A stretch of 64,000 nucleotides of DNA from Megaustenia siamemsis (GCA_032433765.1 JAVIAB010000025.1:39257262-39321261), one strand, 5' to 3'. Counted from the stretch's first letter, positions 1 to 10,046 are shown. Numbers and translations: made by a program. The notes: generated from the sequence alone by a model not told the origin.

Positions 1-2816
1 AACAAGAACAATAGCCACATTAATAACAAGAACAATAGCAACAATAATAACAATAGCCACATTAATAACAAAAACAATAGCAACAATAATAACAAGAACA
101 ATAGCAACAATAATAACAAGAACAATAGCAACAATAATGACAAGAACAATAGCAAAATTAATAACAAAAAACAATAGCAACAATAATAACAAGAACAATA
201 GCAACAATCATAACAATAGCAACAATAACAAGAACAATAGCAACAATAATAACAATAGCAACAATAACAAGAACAATAGCAACAATAATAACAAGAACAA
301 TAGCAACAATAATAAAAATAGCCACATTAATAACAAAAACAATAGCAACAATAATAACAAGAACAATAGCAACAATAATAACAAGAACAATAGCCACATT
401 AATAACAAGAACAATAGCAACAATAATAACAATAGCCACATTATTAACAAAAACAATAGCAACAATAATAACAAGAACAATAGCAACAATAATAACAAGA
501 ACACTAGCAACAATAATAACAAGAACAATAGCCACATTAATAACAAAAACAATAGCAACAATAATAACAAGAACAATAGCAACAATAATAACAAGAGCAA
601 CAATAACAAGAACAATAGCAACAATAATAACAATAGCAACAATAACAAGAACAATAGCAACAATAATAACAATAGCAACAATAACAAGAACAATAACAAC
701 AATAACAACATGAACAATAGCAACAATAACAAGAACAATAGCAACAATAACAACAAGCACAATAGCAACAATAACAACAAGAACAATAGCAACAATAACA
801 ACAAGAACGATAGCAACAATAACAACAAAAACAATAGCAACAATAACAACAAGAACAATAGCAACAATAACAACAAAAACAATAGCAACAATAACAACAA
901 GAACAATAGCAACAATAACAACAAGAACGATAGCAACAATAACAACAAAAACAATAGCAACAATAACAACAAGAACGATAGCAACAATAACAACAAAAAC
1001 AATGGCAACAATAACAACAAAAATAATAGCAACAATAACAACAAAAACAATAGCAACAATAATAACAAGAACAATAGCAACAATAACAACAAGAACAATA
1101 GCAACAATAATAACAAGAACAATAGCAAAAATAACAACAAGAACAATAGCAACAATAACAACAAGATCAATACCAACAATAACAACAAGAACAATAGCAA
1201 CAGTAACAACAAGAACAATAGCAACAATAACAACAAAAACAATAGCAACAATAACAACAAAAACAATAGCAACAATAACAACAAGAACAATAGCAACAAT
1301 AATAACAAGAACAATAGCAACAATAACAACAAAAACAATAGCAACAATAACAACAAGAACAATAGCAACAATAATAACAAGAACAATAGCCACAATAATA
1401 ACAAGAACAATATCAACAATAGCGACAAAAACAATAGCAACAATGACAACAAGAACATTAGCAACAATAATAACAAGAACAATAGCCACAATAATAACAA
1501 TAACAAAAACAATAGCAACAATAATAACAAGAACAATAGCAACAATAACAACAAAAACAATAGCAACAATAATAACAAGAACAACAGCAACAATAACAAC
1601 AAAAACAATAGCAACAATAACAACAAGAACAATAGCAACAATAATAACAAGAACAATAGCCACAATAATAACAATAACAAAAACAATAGCAACAATAATA
1701 ACAAGAACAATAGCAACAATAATAACAAGAACAATAGCAACAATAACAACAAAAACAATAGCAACAATAATAACAAGAACAATAGCAACAATAACAACAA
1801 AAACAATAGCAACAATAACAATAAGAACAATAGCAACAATAATAACAAGAACAATAGCCACAATAATAACAAGAACAATAGCAACAATAACAACAAAAAC
1901 AATAGCAACAATAAAAACAAGAACAATAGCAACAATAATAACAAGAACAATAGCCACAATAATAACAATAACAAAAACAATAGCAACAATAACAACAAGA
2001 ACAATAGCCACAATAATAACAAGAACATTATCAACAATAGCAACAAAAACAATAGCAACAATAACAACAAGAACAATAGCAACAATAATAACAAGAACAA
2101 TAGCCACAATAATAACAATAACAAAAACAATAGCAACAATAATAACAAGAACAATAGCAACAATAACAACAAAAACAATAGCAACAATAATAACAAGAAC
2201 AATAGCAACAATAACAACAAAAACAATAGCAACAATAACAACAAGAACAATAGCCACAATAATAACAATAACAAAAACAATAGCAACAATAACAACAAGA
2301 ACAATAGCAACAATAATAACAAGAACAATAGCAGCAATAACAACAAAAACAATAGCAACAATAACAAAAAGAACAATAGCAACAATAACAACAAAAACAA
2401 TAGCAACAATAACAACAAGAACAATAGCAACAGTAATAACAAGAACAATAGCCACAATAATAACAAGAACAATAGCAACAGTAATAACAAGAACAATAGC
2501 CACAATAATAACAAGAACAATAGCAACAATAACAACAAAAACAATAGCAACAATAACAACAAGAACAATAGCAACAATAATAACAAGAACAATAGCCACA
2601 ATAATAACAATAACAAAAACAATAGCAACAATAACAACAAGAACAATAGCAACAATAATAACAAGAACAATAGCAACAGAAGCAACACTAATAACAATAA
2701 CAACATAACAAGAACAATAGCAACGCAACAATAATAACAATAATAACAAGAACAATAGCAACAGTAGCAACACTATTAACAATAATAATAACAATAATAA
2801 TAATAATAACAACAAT
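1..2816. repeat. AAC/AAT/AGC-rich minisatellite
   Basis: The stretch is built of 24-bp units (AACAATAGC core followed by AAC/AAT/AAG triplets) with shorter 9- and 15-bp variants and occasional CAC or ATT interruptions. It begins at the window edge, so its true length is unknown. The + strand is almost free of G and T outside AAT, AAG and AGC. All units are multiples of three bases, so very long open frames exist on both strands, including one of 865 codons that would be Asn/Ser/Lys only. I regard these as by-products of the repeat: none has a recognisable domain, a spliced structure or a non-repetitive coding end. Confidence 0.95.
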
Positions 2817-3049
2817 TCCCAATCACTCGCCTAGTCAAGTCTCTGTTGCTACAAGTACCACTAAGATAGATCGTCTCTGTGTGGTTGTGACTCATCGCCT
2901 GTCAGGTTGATGTGAATTTTCTGTTCTTTAATTACTAGCTCATCTGGGTCCCAACAACAGCCACCGACCGTGATATGTAGTTCTCTAAAGAAAGTAAATT
3001 ATCCCCGTTATATAGCAAATAAACAAAGTGAATATCACTACAAAAAAAA
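2817..3049. other. Unassigned spacer
   Basis: This is non-repetitive sequence between the minisatellite and the LINE fragment. I see no gene, splice signal or mobile-element end in it. Confidence 0.5.
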
Positions 3050-3161
3050 CCACTACCGAGATGATTGTGTCAGGCGAATGGCAAGAAGCAGCCTGAGAGA
3101 TAAGACCAGAAATGAAGAACTGAGAAAAAAATCTAGGACTAATTCCTGCCATAGAATACAT

Positions 3162-3231
3162 GCATTGTGGATAGAAGATTGTGAAAGGATATGATCGTCT
3201 ACGTAAACCGGTATGACACTTGATGATGATG
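3162..3231 (+). mobile_element. 70-bp 5'-truncated LINE 3' end with 11-bp TSD
   Basis: A 70-bp segment ending in GATGATGATG interrupts the older LINE. It is flanked by perfect direct repeats ATAGAATACAT at 3151-3161 and 3232-3242. The inserted sequence resembles the LINE tails at about 25040-25110 (+) and 18500-18600 (-). This is the pattern left by target-primed reverse transcription that aborted almost at once. Confidence 0.75.
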
Positions 3232-3452
3232 ATAGAATACATAAAGTAACAATATGCCAAAATGGTTTGGCCACGCGATAAAGGAGAAAGACCAAAACAC
3301 AACACAAAAAGCCTTCAATTAAACGTTACGAAAACACCAGACCCAATGACCGACCACGAAAAACATGGATTGATGGGATATTAGAAACACTGGGAAGCAT
3401 AGCAGCAACAGCGGCCAACAGAAGAGCTAGAGACCGCAAATTATATCTCCCC

Positions 3453-3458
3453 CTCGAT
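3453..3458. repeat. Left target-site duplication CTCGAT
   Basis: These six bases directly precede the left terminus and are repeated exactly at 15600-15605, directly after the right terminus. Confidence 0.9.
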
Positions 3459-3489
3459 AGTAGTATATAGCCAGTGATTGGACCTCCAA

Positions 3490-3509
3490 ATGAGCGGCCA
3501 GCCGCTCAT
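3490..3509. other. Subterminal hairpin
   Basis: A perfect 9-bp inverted repeat (ATGAGCGGC/GCCGCTCAT) with a 2-base loop lies 31 bp inside the element terminus. It is mirrored at 15550-15569. Its position suggests a protein- or transposition-related site, which is inference. Confidence 0.55.
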
Positions 3510-3559
3510 AAATCCTTATATAATTAGTCTACCCGTACATGGCCAGACATTTTTTGGTG

Positions 3560-3775
3560 CGGTTTTTCCTTATATGAGAGTCTACCGTTTTTCCTTATAT
3601 GAGAGTCTACCCGCCCATTTTGGTTCCGGTGACCTCCCGGTGACCTCTCGTGGCGGTGGTGTTGTGGTGACCTCCGGTGACCTCCCGGTGACCTCCCGGA
3701 TCGGCGTCGGGTGACCTCCCGCTGCGGTGGTGTTGTGAAGGGGTGGTGAAGGGGTGGTGAAGGGGTGGTGGTGGT
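3560..3775. repeat. Subterminal short direct repeats
   Basis: Two copies of a CCTTATATGAGAGTCTACC module are followed by clustered GGTGACCTCCC repeats (3628-3720) and three GGGGTGGTGAA units. All are mirrored in the right arm (about 15283-15500). Such clusters near the ends often mark transposase binding; no protein is assigned here. Confidence 0.6.
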
Positions 3776-4105
3776 ATCATAAATCTATTATATTCTTTGT
3801 ACTTTCAATGGTTCCGTAACTTTCATAAATCTATTCTTTCTTTATACTCTCATTCAATAAAAACAGTGACAAGTTTATTTATTGTTTTTAAAAACTTCCT
3901 TTAGAATTAAAGGTAACAACTTAGACCGTTACACACGCTACACGCCAAACACTGTGTTTAACGTTAAGCGAGAGATCAAAGAGCTCGGTAGACGCCCCGC
4001 GAAGACGCGCAATCCGCCTCCCGTATGAACATCAAAGGATTACCCTTGAGCACACTAATAAATTTATCGCCGTAGCAGGTAAGTGTTCATCAGGAGAGTC
4101 ATTTA

Positions 4106-4159
4106 ACAGGGGAATTTTACGATACCGATGTTTTAATGTGAGACGCTTGGGGGAAATTA
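4106..4159 (-). repeat. Subterminal module, left-arm copy
   Basis: This is the reverse complement of a module that reads TTAATTTCCCCCAA, then CTCACATTAAAACA, then TAAAATTCCCCTG. Its mirror is 14899-14952, and a diverged third copy lies in the unique centre at 10371-10425. Confidence 0.7.
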
Positions 4160-4178
4160 ACAGTGACAAGTTTATTTA

Positions 4179-4493
4179 TTGTTTTATTCTGAAGATTGTA
4201 TTGTATAGTGCTCGTTTTGCCTCCAGAGTTATTTCCTTGTTGGACAATAGTGGTGATAACTGTCCGATGATTTGACAAGCTTTGTTGCATCTTGATTCTA
4301 TCTCGGTTGTTTGGGAATTTTCGTTTGTTATTAGACTTCCTAGATATTTGAATTCCTCTACTTGTTTTAGTTGTCTGCCTTCTATAGTTATGTTGATGTT
4401 CTGTTTATTTTTGGCGACATTCATGACTTCTGTTTTGTTGATGTTGATTTTCATGTTGTATTTTGTTCCTAAGATGTTGAGTTTATTTACAAG
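4179..4493 (-). pseudogene. Reverse-transcriptase fragment captured in the left arm
   Basis: On the minus strand the ORF shows NMKININKTEVM followed by the VEEFKYLGSLIT block (RT palm/thumb) and an EAKRALYNTIF block. These are typical of RTE-like non-LTR elements and resemble the copy at 48.3-48.9 kb. No catalytic FADD motif is present, and the fragment ends abruptly at both sides. It lies inside the inverted arm, with an identical mirror at 14565-14882. Confidence 0.75.
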
Positions 4494-4527
4494 TGTTATA
4501 CATGATAGTGTTAAATGGATAAATATC

Positions 4528-4964
4528 GACGGTGCCACGATGGATGAATGTAAGTTGGCGACTGTGTCGGGATGGCTGTTTGTATGTTGGCCAGTGTGCC
4601 ACGAGGGATCATGTAGGTTGTCTAGTTGGCCATGATGGATCATGTAGGTTGTCTAGTTGGCCATGATGGATCATGTAGGTTGTCTAGTTGGCCATGATGG
4701 ATAATGTAGGTTGTCTAGTTGGCCATGATGGATCATATAGGTTGTCTAGTTGGCCATGATGGATCATGTAGGTTGTCTAGTTGGCCATGATGGATCATGT
4801 AGGTTGTCTAGTTGGCCATGATGGATCATGTAGGTTGTCTAGTTGGCCATGATGGATCATGTAGGTTGTCGACTGTTCCATGATGGCTGTTTGTATGTTG
4901 TCGACTGTGTCGAGATGGATGAATGTATGTTGTCTAGTGTGCCATGATGGTTGTATGTAATTGT
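4528..4964. repeat. 31-bp minisatellite, first array of left arm
   Basis: About a dozen tandem units of 31 bp, each with CATCATGG on the element's coding strand, adjoin the zinc-finger ORF. The unit aligns base for base with the last 31 bp of that ORF. The mirror array is 14094-14530. Confidence 0.85.
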
Positions 4965-5090
4965 CGAGTATGCTCCAACAAATCACCGCGCCATTTAAAC
5001 TTCTTTGAACATAATGGACACAGATGTTCACCAGAAGAAACCTCATTATCAGAAACCATCTGGAGAAAATCCAATAACCCTTTCGTCAAC
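4965..5090 (-). CDS. Short C2H2 zinc-finger ORF, left arm
   Basis: A 41-codon frame contains one classical C2H2 finger, CPLCSKKFKWRGDLLEHTRQ followed by LH (C-x2-C-x12-H-x4-H), which would bind one zinc ion and probably nucleic acid. The stop codon lies at the edge of the 31-bp minisatellite. The frame stays open upstream of the ATG for about 16 more codons, so it may be an exon of a longer spliced protein. The mirror copy is 13968-14093 (+). A decayed second finger lies at 5851-5976. Confidence 0.55.
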
Positions 5091-5337
5091 CATATTTAAC
5101 ATACCTAGTTAAACTTCATCAAACATCAAGCTCAACAATACTTAGCATACCTACTTTAAACACCTCGATAAAATTGAATAACCTTTTATCGAAAAGCCTT
5201 AACGTACTTTAAGAGAAAATATTCCAACTTACAGTGTAAAATAGAATCTCAATCCGTTAGAATGAATAGTAACTTTCCTTGAAGCAACCAAACTTATAAC
5301 ACGAAAGCCCTGTGGCTGTTTGTAGGTTGTCGACTGT

Positions 5338-5686
5338 GTCGCGATGGATGAATGTAAGTTGGCGACTGTGTCGGGATGGATGAATGTAAGTTGTCGACTG
5401 TTCCATGATGGATCATGTAGTTTGTCGACTGTGTCGGGATGGCTGTATGTAGGTTGTCGACTGTTCCATGACGGATCATGTAGGTTGTCGACTGTTCCAT
5501 GATGGATCATGTAGGTTGTCGACTGTTCCATGATGGATCATGTAGGTTGTCGACTGTTCCATGATGGCTGTTTGTATGTCGTCGACTGTGTCGAGATGGA
5601 TGAATGTAGGTTGTCGACTGTGTCGGGATGGCTGTTTGTAGGTTGTCGACTGTGTCGGGATGGATGAATGTAAGTTGTCGACTGTT
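5338..5686. repeat. 31-bp minisatellite, second array of left arm
   Basis: Tandem units of about 31 bp carrying CAGTCGACAACCTACAT on the coding strand. It is related to the first array but has GTCGAC in place of CTAGAC. It is mirrored at 13372-13720. A 17-bp repeat (CATGTCAATGTAACAGT-like) continues at about 5690-5800. Confidence 0.85.
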
Positions 5687-5850
5687 CCACAGTCATGTCG
5701 ATGTAGTAGACACGTATGTCATGTCAATGTAACAGTCATGTCAATGTAACAGTCATGTCAATGTAACAGTCATGTCAATGTAACAGTCACGTATGTCATG
5801 TCGTTTTAGCAGAGACGTATGGTATGTCGGGATGGATGAATGTAGGTTTT

Positions 5851-5976
5851 CTAGTGTCGCATGATGGATGCATGTAATTGTCGAGTGTGCTCCAACAAAC
5901 CGCCGTGTCATTTAAACTTCTTTGAACACAATGGACACGGATGTTCACCAGAAGAAACCTCATTATGAGAAACCGT
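5851..5976 (-). pseudogene. Decayed C2H2 finger copy, left arm
   Basis: This is a second, diverged copy of the zinc-finger ORF. The start codon has become ACG and the codon after KKFK has become TGA, while the CPLC and HTRQLH positions are still readable. It shows that the arm holds an internal duplication of the finger plus its repeat tail. The mirror is 13082-13207. Confidence 0.6.
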
Positions 5977-6158
5977 CTGGAGAAAATCCAATAAACCTTT
6001 CGTCAACCATACTTAACATACCTAGTTTAACTTCATCAAACATCATTCTCAACAATACTTAGCATTCTTACTTTAAACACAAACAAGGTTTAAACAATGA
6101 AAATCATAAACTAGCCAAAATTGTTTTAAATAAAATATTTTATTAAAATAAAATGAAA

Positions 6159-6500
6159 TTATTCGATGATTATGATGTATTCGTCCTCCTCCACCTCGTT
6201 TTGAGGCGAAGGTGGTGGTGATGCATACCCTGCATCGACTTCACCAGCTGGTTGAGGTATATTAGCTACTAGTTGGAGTCTGAGTATTTGAAATATATGA
6301 TTAAATATTAAGTTTGTTAATTCGGCATGTGATATATCAAAGTATAACACACTGAATAATTGGTGTTGCAGTCGGGTGCCGATATCTAAATGGCAGGTGT
6401 GATTGACCATGTTTGGTGATAAAGCCTGACAACCAGCACAGTGACGATGCGGGTTGTCCTGGAGTAGACCTGAGATTTTGTTAATCAATGCATGTTCCAT
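6159..6500 (-). CDS. 113-aa Cys/His-motif protein, left arm
   Basis: A complete frame starts at an ATG preceded by ATTTCAAAG. Near residues 18-37 it carries HRHCAGCQALSPNMVNHTCH, a Cys/His cluster that could bind zinc. A hydrophobic-helical middle follows, then a Pro-rich and acidic tail ending EVEEDEYIIIIE. I do not recognise the family. An AATAAA-rich AT tract follows the stop (6120-6155). The sequence around the ATG is preceded by TTTTCAG, so translation could begin in a spliced exon. The identical mirror at 12558-12899 (+) argues for recent copying or selection. Confidence 0.6.
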   Translation of the reverse strand: MEHALINKISGLLQDNPHRHCAGCQALSPNMVNHTCHLDIGTRLQHQLFSVLYFDISHAELTNLIFNHIFQILRLQLVANIPQPAGEVDAGYASPPPSPQNEVEEDEYIIIIE

Positions 6501-7565
6501 CTTTGAAATCTGAAATTTTCACAAAAAGAGATGGTGTTACTCAGTGCCTCTATTAATGGGGATGTTGAGTTACTAAGAATAAATAGATTTTGACCTATGA
6601 TGCATTAACAGAATACTCATTGACACTCTATGTACTCTCACATCAACAAAGTTATGACTGACATCTGTATTATAACCATTCAGAGAAGAGCATTAGCATG
6701 GGAGGCGGAGCAAAGAAATGACTGACATCTGTATTATAACCATTCAGAAAAGAGCATTACTATGAACGGCAGAGTGATTAACCAATTATAGAAGAGCGTA
6801 ACTTTGAAAGCGGTTCCAGTTCCATCTTAAGGTAAATGATTTGGTCGGGTTCTCATCGAGAATTGTGGGCGTTTCTGGTCCATAGAATGTGTTTGGATAA
6901 ACTTATGTAGGAGTTTATGTTCCTGGGGATTGATATTATTCACACATATGATAAGGTGTATAAGAAACATTAAAAGTTTTATAACGCGATGGCTAACCTA
7001 GTATACACATGATCGGAGAGAAATGAGCTGATATTTACTGGAATAATTCAGAGAGTCGGTGGTCGTGATATCTACGCCACGTTTGTAACCATCGTTATCG
7101 AAATACTTTCAGATCGAATTCGCAATTTCGGTCGTCTTGTTGTTCTATATACCCTCGCCTATCGATTAGTGATTGTAATAAGAATGGTTTGCTCCAGCTT
7201 TGAAATCTGAAATTTTCACAAAAAGAGATGGTGTTACTCAGTTCCCCTATAATGGGGATGTTGAGTTACTAAAAATAGATTTTGATCTCTGATGCAATAC
7301 CTGATTAGTTACTAAAAATAGAATGTGACCTATGATCCAATAACAGAATACTCATTCACCCAATACTCTCACATCAACATGGAAAAGTGAATTTCTCAGT
7401 CATAGAAAAGTATGTTGTCACGATAGGTGTGTCAATATCAAGGAACAAAAATCATTAAAGAGATCATAATTAAGTTGTGAAAGTTTGGTGGTTGAGAGAT
7501 AAATCTGAAGATAAGCACATCAAACTATAAGAACAAGGAAACAATCGTATATTACACAATCTTAG
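6501..7565. other. Arm segment with duplicated 5' flank, no ORF
   Basis: About 170 bp of sequence just upstream of the 113-aa ORF (6501-6670) recurs at about 7195-7380. The second copy has CTG in place of the ATG. A short direct repeat (CTGACATCTGTATTATAACC) occurs at about 6658 and 6722. Nothing else coding is visible. The region lies between the divergently oriented 113-aa ORF and the acidic-protein exon, so it probably holds their promoters; that is inference. Confidence 0.5.
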
Positions 7566-8021
7566 AGCCAGTGTTATGTTAACACGTATTTAGTTAAAAT
7601 AGAAGGTTATAAATTGAGTAGAGGTAAACTTATACCTCATCTACTTTTTCGAATAAACTCAAGTTCAGAAGACAGTGATGACGATATTGATTTGTCAATT
7701 GGCACGCAAACCACGATAATATGGCCTAGTGGTAATTTTAATAATGGTTTAACTTTAGACTCAATTTTCAAAAAGACAAATATACGTGAAAGGATTTTAA
7801 ACTCTAGTGAAACCTCTGACACCTACATCACCGGCTCTCAAAATCAGGGAGCTGGAAGACTGGAGATTCCAACTGAAATAATTAACAACCACTCCTCGAC
7901 TGATAATAGAGATATACAAATCTTTGAACATGATATTTATTTTGAACAAATTAACGCAACGTGGAATGAACAATACGCTTGCAGCCAGCAAGGTGATACA
8001 CTAAACGATAGAGCTACCAAG
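7566..8021 (+). CDS. Acidic-protein gene, first visible exon
   Basis: The frame is open from a candidate acceptor (CAATCTTAG, ending 7565) and reads SQCYVNTYLVKIEGYKLSRG and onward, with no in-frame ATG before the TTG at 7614. An acidic stretch SSSEDSDDDIDLS follows. It ends at a consensus donor AAG|GTAAGT (8021/8022). The next exon (8605-8814) joins in phase 0. An earlier exon with the start codon is expected but was not found. No domain is recognised. The mirrored exon in the right arm is 11037-11492 (-). Confidence 0.55.
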
Positions 8022-8346
8022 GTAAGTAATTGCTTTGGAGTCGAGTTTTGATTTTGATATTCTCTGTTTCTCCTTCGTTATCTTTATCACTGGGTTATTA
8101 TTCAGCTTGTAGCTGTATTCTATTATTGCCAACGCTATTAATTCTAATGTTTCCAACATTATCTTTGTTGATGATGATGATAAATAGTAAATTTCCACAT
8201 GTAATGACAATTTTGAAACTAGTTGCTAATAATGATAGACGTTATAGTAAAGGAAACCGAAAACATAAAGGACTCATCCTTAATACCATAAAGAAGTAAC
8301 TGTAACATCAAAGAAAAAAGACAAGTAGAATAATATTTAAAATGGT

Positions 8347-8349
<3 letters not shown>

Positions 8350-8389
<40 letters not shown>
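8350..8389. repeat. (TC)n microsatellite in intron
   Basis: A TC dinucleotide run inside the acidic-protein intron. Its mirror (GA)n at 10657-10709 is about 12 bp longer. It is the largest difference found between the arms. Confidence 0.95.
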
Positions 8390-8391
<2 letters not shown>

Positions 8392-8604
8392 GGAGTATAT
8401 GGAATATTAGCCGCTGTCTTAAGAGTACTCGAGATACTTTTATAGTAGACTTTTCAAACATAGGCAGTGAGGGGTGAAAAGACAGAGGGAAACAAAGAGA
8501 AATGACATCCGCTACAGAGTTGTGCAGAGATATTTTATTATAAAGTGTTTTTCATTTAGAAGTTTTTGCTGGCTTTTAAACCTAAATTGTCTCGTTTCTT
8601 CTAG

Positions 8605-8814
8605 GTTCATTTTTGTGAAGAACCGATTGTTTTAACAATCCACGATGATGAAAATGACGAACCCAATTATTCTTGGCAGCAGTTTTCTATAGACAAGGAG
8701 CGCTTCATAAACCGTATACAAGAATGTGGCAAAATTATTTCCCCCATCCTAGCTATTGATCACAGAGCCAAGATTCTAAAAAGTATTTCAGAAGTAATAG
8801 AAACTAAAGTTTAG
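8605..8814 (+). CDS. Acidic-protein gene, last exon (unique centre)
   Basis: The acceptor TTTCTTCTAG ends at 8604. The exon is 210 bp, in phase 0 with the 7566-8021 exon, and ends at TAG 8812-8814. It encodes about 69 residues, acidic at first (HDDENDEPNYSW) then helical (FINRIQECGKII, ILKSISEVIE). Only the left-hand gene copy has this exon, because it lies in the non-repeated centre. Function unknown. Confidence 0.55.
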   Translation, partial: VHFCEEPIVLTIHDDENDEPNYSWQQFSIDKERFINRIQECGKIISPILAIDHRAKILKSISEVIETKV

Positions 8815-9039
8815 TTGATATTTTACTTGTCAAGCCCAATCCTGTGTTCACAAGAACACTTCCCTCTAATGAACATAACATGCTATACTCGAGTTTGTCT
8901 CCAACTTGTCAGTGTAGGCCCCGCCCTCTGGATCATCATTTGTTTTGATGACTCCATGGATACATCGGCCTCGTGGGACAAACTTCCATGATTCAGCAAA
9001 GATGGCCGCTCTCTGAACATGTCTCATCACGTCCAATGA

Positions 9040-9190
9040 CGTATTGCATCAGTTACTATAAATAGAACGTATTCCATTGGTTACTATAAATAGACTGGCC
9101 ACGCCCCCCTTGTTACAGGGTATAAAGGGCAGCCGTTCTCAGTGCTGCTACATACAGAAAGTCAGAGCCCTGCTACCAAGTCGTGTGCTT
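9040..9190 (+). promoter_or_regulatory. TATA-type promoter of the PC4-like gene
   Basis: Two direct repeats of GGTTACTATAAATAGA-type sequence (ending about 9067 and 9093), the second preceded by ATTGG (CCAAT box in reverse), are followed by GGTATAAAGG at about 9119-9128. A start site about 30 bp downstream would lie near 9150, which favours the ATG at 9197 over the in-frame ATG at 9077. Confidence 0.55.
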
Positions 9191-9196
9191 TTTAGA

Positions 9197-9913
9197 ATGG
9201 AGTCCGTTAGAATGGATATATGTGATTCCGCTGTTAATGTTGACTGTGATGGTGCTTTTTTCTATGCCGCTCGTAATGGCGAGTATGTAAAACCTCTACA
9301 GAAGAATGGTTTGAAGGCTGTCTCAGTTTCGAGATATCGAGCAAAGACTTTAATTCATCTTAGAAAATACGATGGTAAAACGGGGTTGAAATTCCCAACA
9401 CGTTACGGTATAACACTAACACAGCCTGAATTTGAGACTTTAGTGGATCTGAAGTCTACGATTCTCTCAGAGTGTGACAGACTACAAGTAGCCACAGGTG
9501 ATGCGTCTACGATTCTCTCATCTGAGTGTGACAGTATACAAGCATCCACTGATGGAGCTTCTACATTTCGCTCAGACTATGACAGAGAACAAACAGCCAA
9601 TGAGTGTGACAGTATACAAGCAACCACTGATGGAGCTTCTACATTTCGCTCAGACTATGACAGAGAACAAACAGCCAATGAGGGTGAGTGGTCGATCGCT
9701 GCTCCTTCCTTTTATGACGACTTCCAGTATCAACAGAGTGATCTTTCGACTGTTCTCACAGACACAGCTCACAAACGAATTGACCCCCGTTCGATCACTA
9801 ATATAACTGATGGATCTTATGTTATTAAGAACAATAAACAAAATTGTGTTAAATTTTGCGATCCTTGTGTATTTAAAAAACCACGTGGTAGACCACGTAA
9901 ACTTGTAATTTAA
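9197..9913 (+). CDS. PC4-like DNA-binding protein with AT-hook tail (238 aa)
   Basis: Residues 20-90 read like the PC4/p15 transcriptional-coactivator fold: VKPLQKNGLKAVSVSRYRAK, then TLIHLRKYDG, then FPTRYGITLTQPEFETLVDL. The family binds single-stranded or melting DNA and acts in transcription or replication. Residues 90-160 hold three related units starting ECD(R/S); the last two are a 78-bp tandem duplication (9524-9601 and 9602-9679). The C-terminus KKPRGRPRKLVI is an AT-hook for minor-groove binding. I chose ATG 9197 over ATG 9077 because the TATAAA box lies between them. This is the only complete gene of the unique centre. The PC4 call rests on pattern only; I am fairly but not fully sure. 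Confidence 0.65.
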   Translation: MESVRMDICDSAVNVDCDGAFFYAARNGEYVKPLQKNGLKAVSVSRYRAKTLIHLRKYDGKTGLKFPTRYGITLTQPEFETLVDLKSTILSECDRLQVATGDASTILSSECDSIQASTDGASTFRSDYDREQTANECDSIQATTDGASTFRSDYDREQTANEGEWSIAAPSFYDDFQYQQSDLSTVLTDTAHKRIDPRSITNITDGSYVIKNNKQNCVKFCDPCVFKKPRGRPRKLVI

Positions 9914-10046
9914 GTACTATACACATATGTTGTTATATGTGTACTTTTTTAGATGAATTGAATTCATATTTGTACTATTGAAATCATTATTGTTCAATTA
10001 TAAACATTTGAATGTGTAACATGTGTTGTCCACGTTGATGTATTGA

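Larger units (their letters stand above)
3050..3458 (+). pseudogene. LINE (RTE-like) ORF2 C-terminus, 5' part of a split copy
   Basis: Frames on the + strand give the typical post-reverse-transcriptase C-terminus of non-LTR ORF2: a SLRDKTRNEELRKK block, a degraded WFGH-type block, then RPRKTWIDGILETLG and NRRARDRKLYLPL. The same family occurs at 48330-48985 (+), 51610-51990 (-) and 58155-58455 (-). The copy is broken by a 70-bp insertion (3162-3231) and then by the 12.1-kb element starting at 3459. Its frame resumes at 15606 in the empty-site reconstruction. It is dead: it has internal stops and no upstream catalytic domain. Confidence 0.75.
3459..8466 (+). repeat. Left terminal inverted arm (5008 bp)
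   Basis: This is the reverse complement of 10580-15599 along its whole length. Paired coordinates sum to 19058 over most of the arm. Differences I found by eye are a one-base indel near 3484, a compensating one-base indel near 3678, and a 12-bp length difference in the TC/GA microsatellite. The predicted ORFs in the two arms translate identically. Confidence 0.93.

Noticed and set aside
137..2734. An 865-codon Asn-rich open frame (and opposite-strand Leu/Val-rich frames) as protein genes
   Set aside because: They follow entirely from the triplet repeat. All frames are open at once, there is no unique domain and no coding flank.
8030..8299. Mirror ORFs of 60-110 codons on both strands of the arms (such as 8030-8299, 8219-8461, 4282-4635)
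   Set aside because: They are intron or antisense shadows of the better supported frames, with no domain of their own.
9077..9196. The upstream ATG at 9077 as start of the PC4-like protein
   Set aside because: A TATAAA box lies between 9077 and 9197, so the transcript most likely starts after the first ATG.
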